Of a DNA stretch of 64,000 nucleotides, positions 23,001 to 36,300 are shown piece by piece. This stretch comes from Nemertoderma westbladi (Eukaryota; Xenacoelomorpha; Nemertodermatida; Nemertodermatidae). A model generated the notes under the pieces. It worked only from the letters and a program-made list of their open reading frames with translations. It ran no database searches and had not been told where the DNA came from. Both the position numbers and the translations under genes were made by a program. Each line of letters starts with the position of its first letter. Position 1 is the first letter of the stretch. The stretch covers positions 1-64,000 of the forward strand of contig JAUCBJ010009082.1 of the NCBI GenBank assembly GCA_032718475.1. The letters run 5' to 3'.

Positions 23001-26000
23001 CACATTGGCCTGTATGAGAGACACGATTGAGGGATCTTGAGGAATCTATCGTTCACATTGGCCTGTTTGAGAGACACGATTGAGGTATCTTGAGGAATCT
23101 ATCGTTCACATTGGCCTGTATGAGAGACACGATTGATGGATCTTGAGGAATCTATCGTTCACATTGGCCTGTCTGAGAGACACGATTGATGGATCTTGAG
23201 GAATCTATCGTTCACATTGGCCTGTCTGAGAGACACGATTGATGGATCTTGAGGAATCTATCGTTCCATTGGCCTGTTTGAGAGACACGAATGAGGGATC
23301 TTGAAGAATCTATCGTTCACATTGGCCTGTATGAGAGACACGATTGAGGGATCTTGAGGAATCTATCGTTCACATTGGCCTGTATGAGAGACACGATTGA
23401 GGTATCTTGAGGAATCTATCATTCACATTGGCCTGTTTGAGAGACACGAATGAGGGATCTTGAAGAATCTATCGTTCACATTGGCCTGTTTGAGAGACAC
23501 GAATGAGGGATCTTGAAGAATCTATCGTTCACATTGGCCTGTATGAGAGACACGATTGAGGTATCTTGAGGAATCTATCGTTCACATTGGCCTGTATGAG
23601 AGACACGATTGAGGGATCTTGAGGAATCTATCGTTCACATTGGCCTGTATGAGAGACATGATTGAGGGATCTTGAGGAATCTATCGTTCACATTGGCCTG
23701 TTTGAGAGACACGAATGAGGGATCTTGAAGAATCTATCGTTCACATTGGCCTGTATGAGAGACATGATTGAGGGATCTTGAGGAATCTATCGTTCACATT
23801 GGCCTGTTTGAGAGACACGAATGAGGGATCTTGAAGAATCTATCGTTCACATTGGCCTGTATGAGAGACACGATTGAGGGATCTTGAGGAATCTATCGTT
23901 CACATTGGCCTGTTTGAGAGACACGAATGAGGGATCTTGAAGAATCTATCGTTCACATTGGCCTGTATGAGAGACACGATTGAGGTATCTTGAGGAATCT
24001 ATCGTTCACATTGGCCTGTATGAGAGACACGATTGAGGGATCTTGAGGAATCTATCGTTCACATTGGCCTGTATGAGAGACACGATTGAGGGATCTTGAG
24101 GAATCTATCGTTCACATTGGCCTGTTTGAGAGACACGAATGAGGTATCTTGAGGAATCTATCGTTCACATTGGCCTGTCTGAAACACACGAAAGAGGGAG
24201 CTTGAGGAATCTATCGTTCACATTGGCCTGTTTGAGAGACACGAATGAGGGATCTTGAAGAATCTATCGTTCACATTGGCCTGTATGAGAGACACGATTG
24301 AGGGATCTTGAGGAATCTATCGTTCACATTGGCCTGTTTGAGAGACACGATTGAGGGATCTTGAGGAATCTATCGTTCACATTGGCCTGTTTGAGAGACA
24401 CGAATGAGGGATCTTGAGGAATCTATCGTTCACATTGGCCTGTTTGAGAGACACGAATGAGGGATCTTGAGGAATCTATCATTCCATTGGCCTGTTTGAG
24501 AGACACGAATGAGGGATCTTGAAGAATCTATCGTTCACATTGGCCTGTATGAGAGACACGATTGAGGGATCTTGAGGAATCTATCGTTCACATTGGCCTG
24601 TTTGAGAGACACGAATGAGGGATCTTGAGGAATCTATCGTTCACATTGGCCTGTTTGAGAGACACGATTGAGGGATCTTGAGGAATCTATCGTTCACATT
24701 GGCCTGTTTGAGAGACACGAATGAGGGATCTTGAGGAATCTATCATTCACATTGGCCTGTTTGAGAGACACGAATGAGGGATCTTGAGGAATCTATCATT
24801 CCATTGGCCTGTTTGAGAGACACGAATGAGGGATCTTGAAGAATCTATCGTTCACATTGGCCTGTATGAGAGACACGATTGAGGGATCTTGAGGAATCTA
24901 TCGTTCACATTGGCCTGTTTGAGAGACACGAATGAGGGATCTTGAGGAATCTATCGTTCACATTGGCCTGTTTGAGAGACACGAATGATGGATCTTGAGG
25001 AATCTATCGTTCACATTGGCCTGTTTGAGAGACACGAATGATGGATCTTGAGGAATCTATCGTTCACATTGGCCTGTATGAGAGACACGATTGAGGGATC
25101 TTGAGGAATCTATCGTTCGCATTGGCCTGTATGAGAGACACGATTGAGGTATCTTGAGGAATCTATCGTTCACATTGGCCTGTATGAGAGACACAATTGA
25201 GGGATCTTGAGGAATCTATCGTTCGCATTGGCCTGTATGAGAGACACGATTGAGGTATCTTGAGGAATCTATCGTTCACATTGGCCTGTCTGAGACACAC
25301 GAAAGAGGGAGCTTGAGGAATCTATCGTTCACATTGGCCTGTTTGAGAGACACAAATGAGGGATCTTGAAGAATCTATCGTTCACATTGGCCTGTATGAG
25401 AGACACGATTGAGGGATCTTGAGGAATCTATCGTTCACATTGGCCTGTTTGAGAGACACGAATGAGGGATCTTGAGGAATCTATCGTTCACATTGGCCTG
25501 TATGAGAGACACGATTGAGGGATCGTGAGGAATCTATCGTTCACATTGGCCTGTTTGAGAGACACGAATGAGGGATCTTGAGGAATCTATCGTTCACATT
25601 GGCCTGTATGAGAGACACGAATGAGGGATCTTGAAGAATCTATCGTTCACATTGGCCTGTCTGAGAGACATGAATGAGGGATCTTGAGGAATCTATCATT
25701 CTCATTTGCATGCCTGAGATACACGATTGAGGGATCTTGAGGAATCTATCGTTCACATTGGCCTGTATGAGAGACACGATTGAGGTATCTTGAGGAATCT
25801 ATCGTTCACATTGGCCTGTTTGAGAGACACGATTGAGGTATCTTGAGGAATCTATCGTTCACATTGGCATGTTTGAGAGACACGATTGAGGTATTTTGAG
25901 GAATCTATCGTTCACATTGGCCTGTATGAGAGACACGATTGAGGGATCTTGAGGAATCTATCGTTCACATTGGCCTGTTTGAGAGACACGAATGAGGGAT

Positions 26001-29000
26001 CTTGAGGAATCTATCGTTCACATTGGCCTGTTTGAGAGACACGAATGATGGATCTTGAGGAATCTATCGTTCACATTGGCCTGTTTGAGAGACACGAATG
26101 ATGGATCTTGAGGAATCTATCGTTCACATTGGCCTGTATGAGAGACACGATTGAGGTATCTTGAGGAATCTATCGTTCACATTGGCCTGTTTGAGAGACA
26201 TGATTGAGGTATCTTGAGGAATCTATCGTTCACATGGGCCTGTTTGAGAGACACAATTGAGGGATCTTGAGGAATCTATCGTTCACATTGGCCTGTTTGA
26301 GAGACATGATTGAGGGATCTTGAGAAATCTATCATTCACATTGGCCTGTATGAGAGACACGATTGAGGGATCTTGAGGAATCCATCATTCACATTGGCCT
26401 GTATGAGAGACACGATTGAGGGATCTTGAGGAATCTATCGTTCACATTGGCCTGTATGAGAGACACGATTGAGGTATCTTGAGAAATCTATCGTTCACAT
26501 TGGCCTGTTTGAGAGACACGATTGTGGGATCTTGAGGAATCTATCATTCACATTGGCCTGTTTGAGAGACACGATTGAGGGATCTTGCTTGATGAATCTA
26601 TCGTTCACATTGGCCTGTTTGAGAGACACGAATGAGAGATCTTGAGGAATCTATCATTCACATTGGCCTGTCTGAGAGACACGAATGAGGGATCTTGAGG
26701 AATCTATCGTTCACATTGGCCTGTATGAGAGACACGATTGAGGGATCTTGAGGAATCTATCGTTCACATTGGCCTGTATGAGAGACACGATTGAGGGATC
26801 TTGAGGAATCTATCATTCACATTGGCCTGAATGAGAGACACGATTGAGGAATCTTGAGGAATCTATCGTTCACATTGGCCTGATCTTGAGGAATCTATCG
26901 TTCACATTGGCCTGTATGAGAGACATGATTGAGGTATCTTGAGAAATCTATCATTCACATTGGCCTGTATGAGAGACACGATTGAGGGATCTTGAGGAAT
27001 CCATCATTCACATTGGCCTGTATGAGAGACACGATTGAGGGATCTTGAGGAATCTATCGTTCACATTGGCCTGTATGAGAGACACGATTGAGGTATCTTG
27101 AGAAATCTATCGTTCACATTGGCCTGTTTGAGAGACACGATTGTGGGATCTTGAGGAATCTATCATTCACATTGGCCCGTATGAGAGACACGATTGAGGG
27201 ATCTTGAGGAATCTATCGTTCACATTGGCCTGTATGAGAGACACGATTGAGGTATCTTGAGAAATCTATCGTTCACATTGGCCTGTTTGAGAGACACGAT
27301 TGAGGGATCTTGAGGAATCTATCGTTCACATTGGCCTGTATGAGAGACACGATTGAGGTATCTTGAGAAATCTATCGTTCACATTGGCCTGTTTGAGAGA
27401 CACGATTGTGGGATCTTGAGGAATCTATCATTCACATTGGCCCGTTTGAGAGACACGATTGAGGGATCTTGCTTGATGAATCTATCGTTCACATTGGCCT
27501 GTTTGAGAGACACGAATGAGAGATCTTGAGGAATCTATCATTCACATTGGCCTGTCTGAGAGACACGAATGAGGGATCTTGAGGAATCTATCGTTAACAT
27601 TGGCCTGTATGAGAGACACGATTGAGGGATCTTGAGGAATCTATCATTCACATTGGCCTGTATGAGAGACACGATTGAGGGATCTTGAGGAATCTATCAT
27701 TCACATTGGCCTGAATGAGAGACACGATTGAGGAATCTTAAGGAATCTATCGTTCACATTGGCCTGATCTTGAGGAATCTATCGTTCACATTGGCCTGTA
27801 TGAGAGACATGATTGAGGTATCTTGAGGAATCTATCGTTCACATTGGCCTGTATGAGAGACACGATTGAGGGATCTTGAGGAATCTATCGTTCACATTGG
27901 CCTGTATGAGAGACACGATTGAGGGATCTTGAGGAATCTATCGTTCACATTGGCCTGTATGAGAGACACGATTGAGGTATCTTGAGGAATCTATCATTCA
28001 CATTGTCCTGTATGAGAGACATGATTGAGGGATCTTGAGGAATCTATCGTTCACATTGGCCTGATCTTGAGAAATCTATCGTTCACATTGGCCTGTATGA
28101 GAGACATGATTGAGGTATCTTGAGGAATCTATCGTTCACATTGGCCTGTATGAGAGACACGATTGAGGGATCTTGAGGAATCTATCGTTCACATTGGCCT
28201 GTATGAGAGACACGATTGAGGTATCTTGAGGAATCTATCATTCACATTGGCCTGTATGAGAGACATGATTGAGGGATCTTGAGGAATCTATCGTTCACAT
28301 TGGCCTGTATGAGAGACACGATTGAGGTATCTTGAGGAATCTATCATTCACATTGGCCTGTATGAGAGACACGATTGAGGGATCTTGAGGAATCTATCGT
28401 TCGCATTGGCCTGTATGAGAGACACGATTGAGGGATCTTGAGGAATCTATCGTTCACATTGGCCTGTATGAGAGACACGATTGAGGGATCTTGAGGAATC
28501 TATCGTTCACATTGGCCTGTATGAGAGACACGATTGAGGGATCTTGAGGAATCTATCGTTCACATTGGCCTGTATGAGAGACACGATTGAGGTATCTTGA
28601 GGAATCTATCATTCACATTGGCCTGTATGAGAGACATGATTGAGGGATCTTGAGGAATCTATCGTTCACATTGGCCTGTATGAGAGACACGATTGAGGGA
28701 TCTTGAGGAATCTATCGTTCACATTGGCCTGTATGAGAGACACGATTGAGGTATCTTGAGGAATCTATCATTCACATTGGCCTGTATGAGAGACATGATT
28801 GAGGGATCTTGAGGAATCTATCGTTCACATTGGCCTGTATGAGAGACACGATTGAGGGATCTTGAGGAATCTATCGTTCACATTGGCCTGTATGAGAGAC
28901 ACGATTGAGGTATCTTGAGGAATCTATCATTCACATTGGCCTGTATGAGAGACATGATTGAGGGATCTTGAGGAATCTATCGTTCACATTGGCCTGTATG

Positions 29001-29487
29001 AGAGACACGATTGAGGGATCTTGAGGAATCTATCGTTCACATTGGCCTGTATGAGAGACACGATTGAGGGATCTTGAGGAATCTATCGTTCACATTGGCC
29101 TGTATGAGAGACACGAATGAGAGATCTTGAGGAATCTATCATTCACATTGGCCTGTCAGAGAGACACGATTGAAGTATCTTGAGGAATCTATCGTTCACA
29201 TTGGCCTGTTTGAGAGACACAAATGAGGGATCTTGAAGAATCTATCGTTCACATTGGCCTGTATGAGAGACATGATTGAGGGATCTTGAGGAATCTATCG
29301 TTCACATTGGCCTGATCTTGAGGAATCTATCGTTCACATTGGCCTGTATGAGAGACACGATTGAGGTATCTTGAGGAATCTATCGTTCACATTGGCCTGT
29401 ATGAGAGACACGATTGAGGTATCTTGAGGAATCTATCGTTCACATTGGCCTGTATGAGAGACACGATTGAGGTATTTTGAGGAATGT
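14003..29487. repeat. 53-bp satellite array, about 15.5 kb
   Basis: Roughly 290 copies of a 53-bp unit containing GATCTTGAGGAATCTATCG, TTCACATTGGCCTGTATGAG and AGACACGATTGAGG. Recurrent variants are CACATT/CGCATT, GGGATC/GGTATC, GATTGAGG/GAATGATGG, TATGAG/TTTGAG and GAGG/GAAG. A shortened 32-bp unit (CCTGATCTTGAGG junction) occurs at about 14281, 26880, 27769, 28070 and 29312. Rare markers recur 3875 bp apart, revealing a higher-order repeat. The array is interrupted by an assembly gap. It has no coding capacity, since 53 is not a multiple of three. Confidence 0.97.
14429..14528. other. Assembly gap (100 N)
   Basis: Exactly 100 N lie within the 53-bp array, with array units on both sides. 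This is the usual placeholder for a gap of unknown size, so array length and copy number are lower bounds. Confidence 0.98.
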
Positions 29488-30745
29488 TAGTTAGTCATCA
29501 ATGTTAGTTAGGCGTCAGTTAGGTCTAACTGTCACAAAGAGGACCAAGACCCTACTACTCACAACGATAATACGAGTGGCCTTCGTGCAGCAAAAGCTGA
29601 AAGCCATCTTAGCGAACAATTATAATTATACTATGGCCAGTTATTATTCTAATAACTGAACCTAAATATTGGCTTCTGACACACATACACAGCTACCTAC
29701 ATACAGACTTTTGGGAAACGGCCGTAGTAATTATAACAGTTCGCAGATGGCTCGCAGTTCTCTTCTGAATCGCCCCAGTAACAACTGGCTATCTGCAAAC
29801 AGCGGTACGTGTAAATGTATTTATTATTAAAAAAAGATAAAAAAAATTAATCGAAAATATTTGCAATATTAAAAACACGTGATCACTTACATCATAGGGA
29901 TCCCCACGTCACAAACACCCGAAGGTTGACTGTTAAGCAATCCTCATTTCTTGTCGTCCATTCGGGAAGCACACTGGATACTGAGTTGTATTCAATGCAT
30001 AATTTGGGGTTTCTCCGTAAACACTGCGATATACACAGACCAATGGCAGGTAATACATGTAATTATTGTTAGCTAAAAATTAAGGTATATAGTTTGTTAT
30101 GGGTCGAGCCGCTTGATAGATGTAACATAAGGGCCGTGTTCCTCTGGTAGACGATGGATGCCTTACACAAAATAACCAATCACAGGCCTTCATCCAGTCA
30201 TAAGTCAAAATATGAAACATGGGATATAATCAATTTCTACCCATGGGTTGTAACTTACGGTTCACGCACGGGCCTAATGGTCTCGGACTTTCTTTATGAA
30301 CACTTCATCTGATATCCATCTGTAAAGACTACGTGATGTGTTTACGCAGGTGATTAAATATGGCGAAATAATAAATTTCAACCGGTTGTTGTAGCGAAAT
30401 AAATAAAAAATCCCGTGGGAAACATTCGCGACGCATTTGTATAATGTGGTGCATATAAGGTCCGTATTAGATGCGGAATCCGAATGGAAGATGAGTAAAA
30501 GGTTCGTTCGGATACGAATTTGTATCGCTCACATCATGGATCTCACATATGCAACATTTTCGTTATGAATGCGTTATGTGCATGCGTTACGAATATTATT
30601 CACTGTGCAGTGACCTCGGCCTTATAGATAACATTTTATGGTTATAAAGTTACTTTCAATAGTAAGTCACAGTTAGAGGACAGCCAAACACGGTTTGAAT
30701 GATTTTCTTAATAAAATCAAATAAAACAGATTGAAAAATCATAAT
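29488..30745. other. Non-coding, 53-bp array to MITE-like element 1
   Basis: No gene seen. The array ends in a short TTAGTTAG-rich transition near 29488-29530. The remainder is mixed-composition unique sequence with no long open frame, RNA gene or obvious repeat. Confidence 0.5.
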
Positions 30746-31306
30746 GTGGGGCGAGCCACGAAGTGAGCGAAGCCTTAGCATATGGGTGCCATTAACGAGT
30801 TGTGTGTCGTCGTCGTAAATTTTTGATCGCTAATAACTCGGTTATTCCTTGATGAAATTAAACGAAACTTGGTACGTGTGTAGTCTGGCAAAAGTTTAGA
30901 AAGAATCTGAAGTTTGGTAAAAAAACGAACGAACGCAACGAGTTTACAATGGATACGAGTATCCATCTGCCATAAATCATCAGTTACTCTTACAGTTTCG
31001 AGACTTTGCATAGTTATAAAGGTCGTTAGTCTCCGTTTAGGAAAATTATTTAAAGACAAAACACGACGGAGCGCAACGAAGCTAATGAAGGAGAAGAGTA
31101 TTGAAAAACTAAAAATGTCATATTAACTTAAAGAGCCCTAGTTAGAGTGTGTAAGGGCACACTGAAATGGATCTCTGTTTTTACAACTAGTTTATCACAA
31201 ACTGATAACATCGCCTTCACTCATATATATTTTGGTTTTCGTATCTAATAGAGATTACTGTAATGTACTTTCTAATATATGTTCTCGTGCTGCGCGAAGG
31301 CCCCAC
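30746..31306. mobile_element. MITE-like element, copy 1
   Basis: The left end is GTGGGGCGAGCCACGAAG, followed by TGAGCGAAGCCTTAGC. The right end, read on the minus strand, is GTGGGGCCTTCGCGCAGCAC. The second element at 43899-44400 carries the same pair of ends in swapped order, so the two belong to one family. There is no transposase, so it would be non-autonomous. A clear target-site duplication is not visible. The frames at 30775-31126 lie inside it and are not genes. Confidence 0.6.
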
Positions 31307-32017
31307 GAACGTGTATATAACTGTAAGATTGTTATATTTTCTGGGCCGTTCTAATACAATTTGGTTGAGACCTTTCTTATGTAGAATAGAACCAGGTCGT
31401 GCATACATCTCGTTTCTTTGAGACATTCTCTCCAGATAAAACGAAGAACGCAAAAAAAGTACGCAAAAGTGTGATTATCTCAGAATGACACTTTTGTCAC
31501 ATAAGACCTTTTTATGCTCAGCCCTTCAATTAATTGTGTGAAGTCATAGAGCCTTAATTTTGCGTTAACTAGTATTATAGCAATAACAATGTGCACTATT
31601 ATTAATTTATTGGTATTGTTTACCACCCAAGTAGAAAGTCTAAAGAGCTAAAATAGTGCTTACAAGTTAAATAAATCACCGGCGTAATTAATGTTCCTAA
31701 TAATTATTATAATTAATAACCTTTGATTATTCTGTTCAACCTAGTCCTAATGCCATATACGTAGGCCCGCAAAGAACAACTTGATCTCTCCGACTGCGCC
31801 TTAATAAACAATCATGCTGTCGACAACTAATCTCACATTGTTAGAACACGGGATACTAAACTGTCTACGCCAATATTATCAACATTTAGTTAACAACAAG
31901 TTCAGTTACCCATTACCATCAGTCAATTGTATCACTTGCAGAATTGGCACTATGTACAGTAGGATAGATAGGCCTACGGTTGTAATACATAGCAAACCGT
32001 GAGAAACGACAGTCTTA
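31307..32017. other. Non-coding, MITE-like element 1 to 46-bp array
   Basis: AT-rich unique sequence without a supportable gene. A 62-codon open frame at 31814-32002 has no recognisable domain. Confidence 0.45.
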
Positions 32018-33247
32018 ACTATGAATATGGTGGGTAGCTCACCGTTTTTGTACATTGGCTACGACTATGAATATGGTGGGTAGCTCACCGTTTTTGTACA
32101 TTGGCTACGACTATGAATATGGTGGGTAGCTCACCGTTTTTGTACATTGGCTACGACTATGAATATGGTGGGTAGCTCACCGTTTTTGTACATTGGCTAC
32201 GACTATGAATATGGTGGGTAGCTCACCGTTTTCGTACATTGGCTACGACTATGAATATGGTGGGTAGCTCACCGTCTTTGTACATTGGCTACGACTATGA
32301 ATATGGTGGGTAGCTCACCGTTTTTGTACATTGGCTACGACTATGAATATGGTGGGTAGCTCACCGTTTTTGTACATTGGCTACGACTATGAATATGGTG
32401 GGTAGCTCACCGTTTTTGTACATTGGCTACGACTATGAATATGGTGGGTAGCTCACCGTTTTTGTACATTGGCTACGACTATGAATATGGTGGGTAGCTC
32501 ACCGTTTTTGTACATTGGCTACGACTATGAATATGGTGGGTAGCTCACCGTTTTTGTACATTGGCTACGACTATGAATATGGTGGGTAGCTCACCGTTTT
32601 TGTACATTGGCTACGACTATGAATATGGTGGGTAGCTCACCGTTTTTGTACATTGGCTACGACTATGAATATGGTGGGTAGCTCACCGTTTTCGTACATT
32701 GGCTACGACTATGAATATGGTGGGTAGCTCACGCTTTGTACATTGGCTACGACTATGAATATGGTGGGTAGCTCACCGTTTTTGTACATTGGCTACGACT
32801 ATGAATATGGTGGGTAGCTCACCGTTTTTGTACATTGGCTACGACTATGAATATGGTGGATAGCTCACCGTTTTTGTACATTGGGTACGACTATGAATAT
32901 GGTGGGTAGCTCACCGTTTTTGTACATTGGCTACGACTATGAATATGGTGGGTAGCTCACCGTTTTTGTACATTGGCTACGACTATGAATATGGTGGGTA
33001 GCTCACCGTTTTTGTACATTGGCTACGACTATGAATATGGTGGGTAGCTCACCGTTTTTGTACATTGGCTACGACTATGAATATGGTGGGTAGCTCACCG
33101 TTTTTGTACATTGGCTACGACTATGAATATGGAGGGTAGCCCACCGTTTTTGTACATTGGCTACGACTATGAATATGGTGTAGCCCACCGTTTTTGTACA
33201 TTGGCTACGACTATGAATATGGTGTAGCTCACCGTTTTTGTACATTG
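32018..33247. repeat. 46-bp tandem array
   Basis: About 27 copies of a 46-bp unit (ACTATGAATATGGTGGGTAG, then CTCACCGTTTTTGTACATTG, then GCTACG). Copies are almost identical; sparse variants include TTTCG for TTTTG, CTTTG, a short unit near 32730 and small deletions in the last two units. High identity suggests recent expansion or ongoing homogenisation. Confidence 0.97.
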
Positions 33248-33369
33248 ACGACAACTCAAAACTGATCTAAATTTTATTACACAAAGCTTCACTTTTTAGC
33301 TCGGTTAGATGTTTGATGATAATGTATAAGAAGTTGTATTAAAGTTATTTTTTGTACAAGCCTGTGAAG

Positions 33370-36300
33370 GCCAGTGAAATGTAGAAGCCATCCATCAATG
33401 TAGGACAGTGGATTGTAGAACCACACATCAGTGTAAGCCAGTGAAATGTAGAAGCCATCCATCAGTGTAAGCCATTGAAATGTAGAAGCCATCCATCAGT
33501 GTAGGATAGTGGATTGTAGAAGCCACACATCAGTGTAAGCCAGTGAAATGTAGAAGCCATCCATCAATGTAAGCCAGTGAAATGTAGAAGCCATCAATCA
33601 GTGTAGCATAGTGGATTGTAGAAGCCATCCATCAGTGTAGGATAGTGGATTGTAGAAGCCACACATCAGTGTAAGCCAGTGAAATGTAGAAGCCATCCAT
33701 CAATGTAAGCCAGTGAAATGTAGAAGCCCTCCATCAGTGTAGGATTGTAGAAGCCATCCATCAGTGTAGGATAGTGGATTGTATAAGCCATCCATCAGTG
33801 TAAGCTAGTGAAATGTAGAAGCCATCCATCAGTGTAAGCCAGTGAAATGTAGAAGCCATCCATCAGTGTAGGATAGTGGATTGTAGACTGGCTTACATTG
33901 ATGGGTGGCTTCTACAATCCACTATCCTACTCTGATGGATGGCTTCTACAATCCACTATCGTACACTGATGGGTGGCTTCTACAATCCACTATCCTACAC
34001 TGATGGATGGCTTCTACATTTCAATGGCTTACATTGATGTATGGCTTCTACATTTCACTGGCTTACATTGATGGGTGGCTTCTACAATCCACTATCCTAC
34101 TCTGATGGATGGCTTCTACAATCCACTATCGTACACTGATGGGTGGCTTCTACACTCCACTATCCTACACTGATGGATGGCTTCTACAATCCACTATCCT
34201 ACACTGATGGATGGCTTCTACATTTCAATGGCTTACATTGATGGATGGCTTCTACATTTCAATGGCTTACACTGATAGATGGCTTCTACATTTCACTGGC
34301 TTACATTGATGGGTGGCTTCTACATTTCACTGGCTTACACTGATGGATGGCTTCTACAAACCACTATCCTACACTGATGGGTGGCTTCTACAATCCACTA
34401 TCCTACACTGATGGATGGCGATCCATCAGTGTAGGATAGTGGATTGTAGAAGCCACACATCAGTGTAAGCCAGTGAAATGTAGAAGCCATCCATCAGTGT
34501 AGGATAGTGGATTGTAGAAGCCACTCATCAATGTAAGCCATTGAAATGTAGAAGCCATCCATCAGTGTAGGATAGTGGATTGTAGAAGCCACCCATCAAT
34601 GTAAGCCATTGAAATGTAGAAGCCATCCATCAGTGTAGGATAGTGGATTGTAGAAGCCATCCATCAGTGTAAGCCATTGAAATGTAGAAGCCATCCATCA
34701 GTGTAAGCCATTGAAATGTAGAAGCCATCCATCAATGTAAGCCAGTGAAATGTAGAAGCCATCCATTAATGTAAGCCATTGAAATGTAGAAGCCATCCAT
34801 CAGTGTAGGATAGTGGATTGTAGAAGCTATCCATCAGTGTAGGATAGTGGATTGTAGAAGCCATCCATCAGTGTAGGATAGTGGATTGTAGAAGCTATCC
34901 ATCAGTGTCCATCCAACAGTGTAAGCCAGTGAAATGTAGAAGCCATCCATCAGTGTAGGATAGTGGATTGTAGAAGCCATCCATCAGTGTAAGCCATTGA
35001 AATGTAGAAGCCATCCATCAGTGTAAGCCAGTGAAATGTAGAAGCCATCCATCAATGTAAGACATTGAAATGTAGAAGCCATCCATCAGTGTAGGATAGT
35101 GGATTGTAGAAGCCACCCATCAATGTAAGCCATTGAAATGTAGAAGCCATCCATCAGTGTAGGATAGTGGATTGTAGAAGCCACCCATCAATGTAAGCCA
35201 TTGAAATGTAGAAGCCATCCATCAGTGTAGGATAGTGGATTGTAGAAGCCATCCATCAATGTAAGCCATTGAAATGTAGAAGCCATCCATCAGTGTAGGA
35301 TAGTGGATTGTAGAAGCTATCCATCAGTGTCCATCCAACAGTGTAAGCCAGTGAAATGTAGAAGCCATCCATCAGTGTAGGATAGTGGATTGTAGAAGCC
35401 ATCCATCAGTGTAAGCCATTGAAATGTAGAAGCCATCCATCAGTGTAGGATAGTGGATTGTAGAAGCCACACATCAGTGTAAGCCAGTAAAATGTAGAAG
35501 CCATCCATCAGTGTAGGATAGTGGATTGTAGAAGCCACCCATCAATGTAAGCCATTGAAATGTAGAAGCCATCCATCAGTGTAGGATAGTGGATTGTAGA
35601 AGCCACCCATCAATGTAAGCCATTGAAATGTAGAAGCCATCCATCAGTGTAGGATAGTGGATTGTAGAAGCCATCCATCAGTGTAAGCCATTGAAATGTA
35701 GAAGCCATCCATCAGTGTAAGCCAGTGAAATGTAGAAGCCATCCATCAATGTAAGCCAGTGAAATGTAGAAGCCATCCATCAATGTAAGCCATTGAAATG
35801 TAGAAGCCATCCATCAGTGTAGGATAGTGGATTGTAGAAGCTATCCATCAGTGTAGGATAGTGGATTGTAGAAGCAATCCATCAGTGTAAGCCAGTGAAA
35901 TGTAGAAGCCATCCATCAATGTAAGCCATTGAAATGTAGAAGCCATCCATCAGTGTAGGATAGTGGATTGTAGAAGCTATCCATCAGTGTCCATCCAACA
36001 GTGTAAGCCAGTGAAATGTAGAAGCCATCCATCAGTGTAGGATAGTGGATTGTAGAAGCCATCCATCAGTGTAAGCCATTGAAATGTAGAAGCCATCCAT
36101 CAGTGTAAGCCAGTGAAATGTAGAAGCCATCCATCAATGTAAGACATTGAAATGTAGAAGCCATCCATCAGTGTAGGATAGTGGATTGTAGAAGCCATCC
36201 ATCAGTGTAGGATAGTGGATTGTAGAAGTCATCCATCAGTGTAAGCCATTGAAATGTAGAAGCCATCCATCAGTGTAAGCCAGTGAAATGTAGAAGCCAT

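Noticed and set aside
14003-29487. CRISPR array
   Set aside because: The repeats are contiguous 53-bp units with no unique spacers and no cas genes, and the genome is clearly animal.
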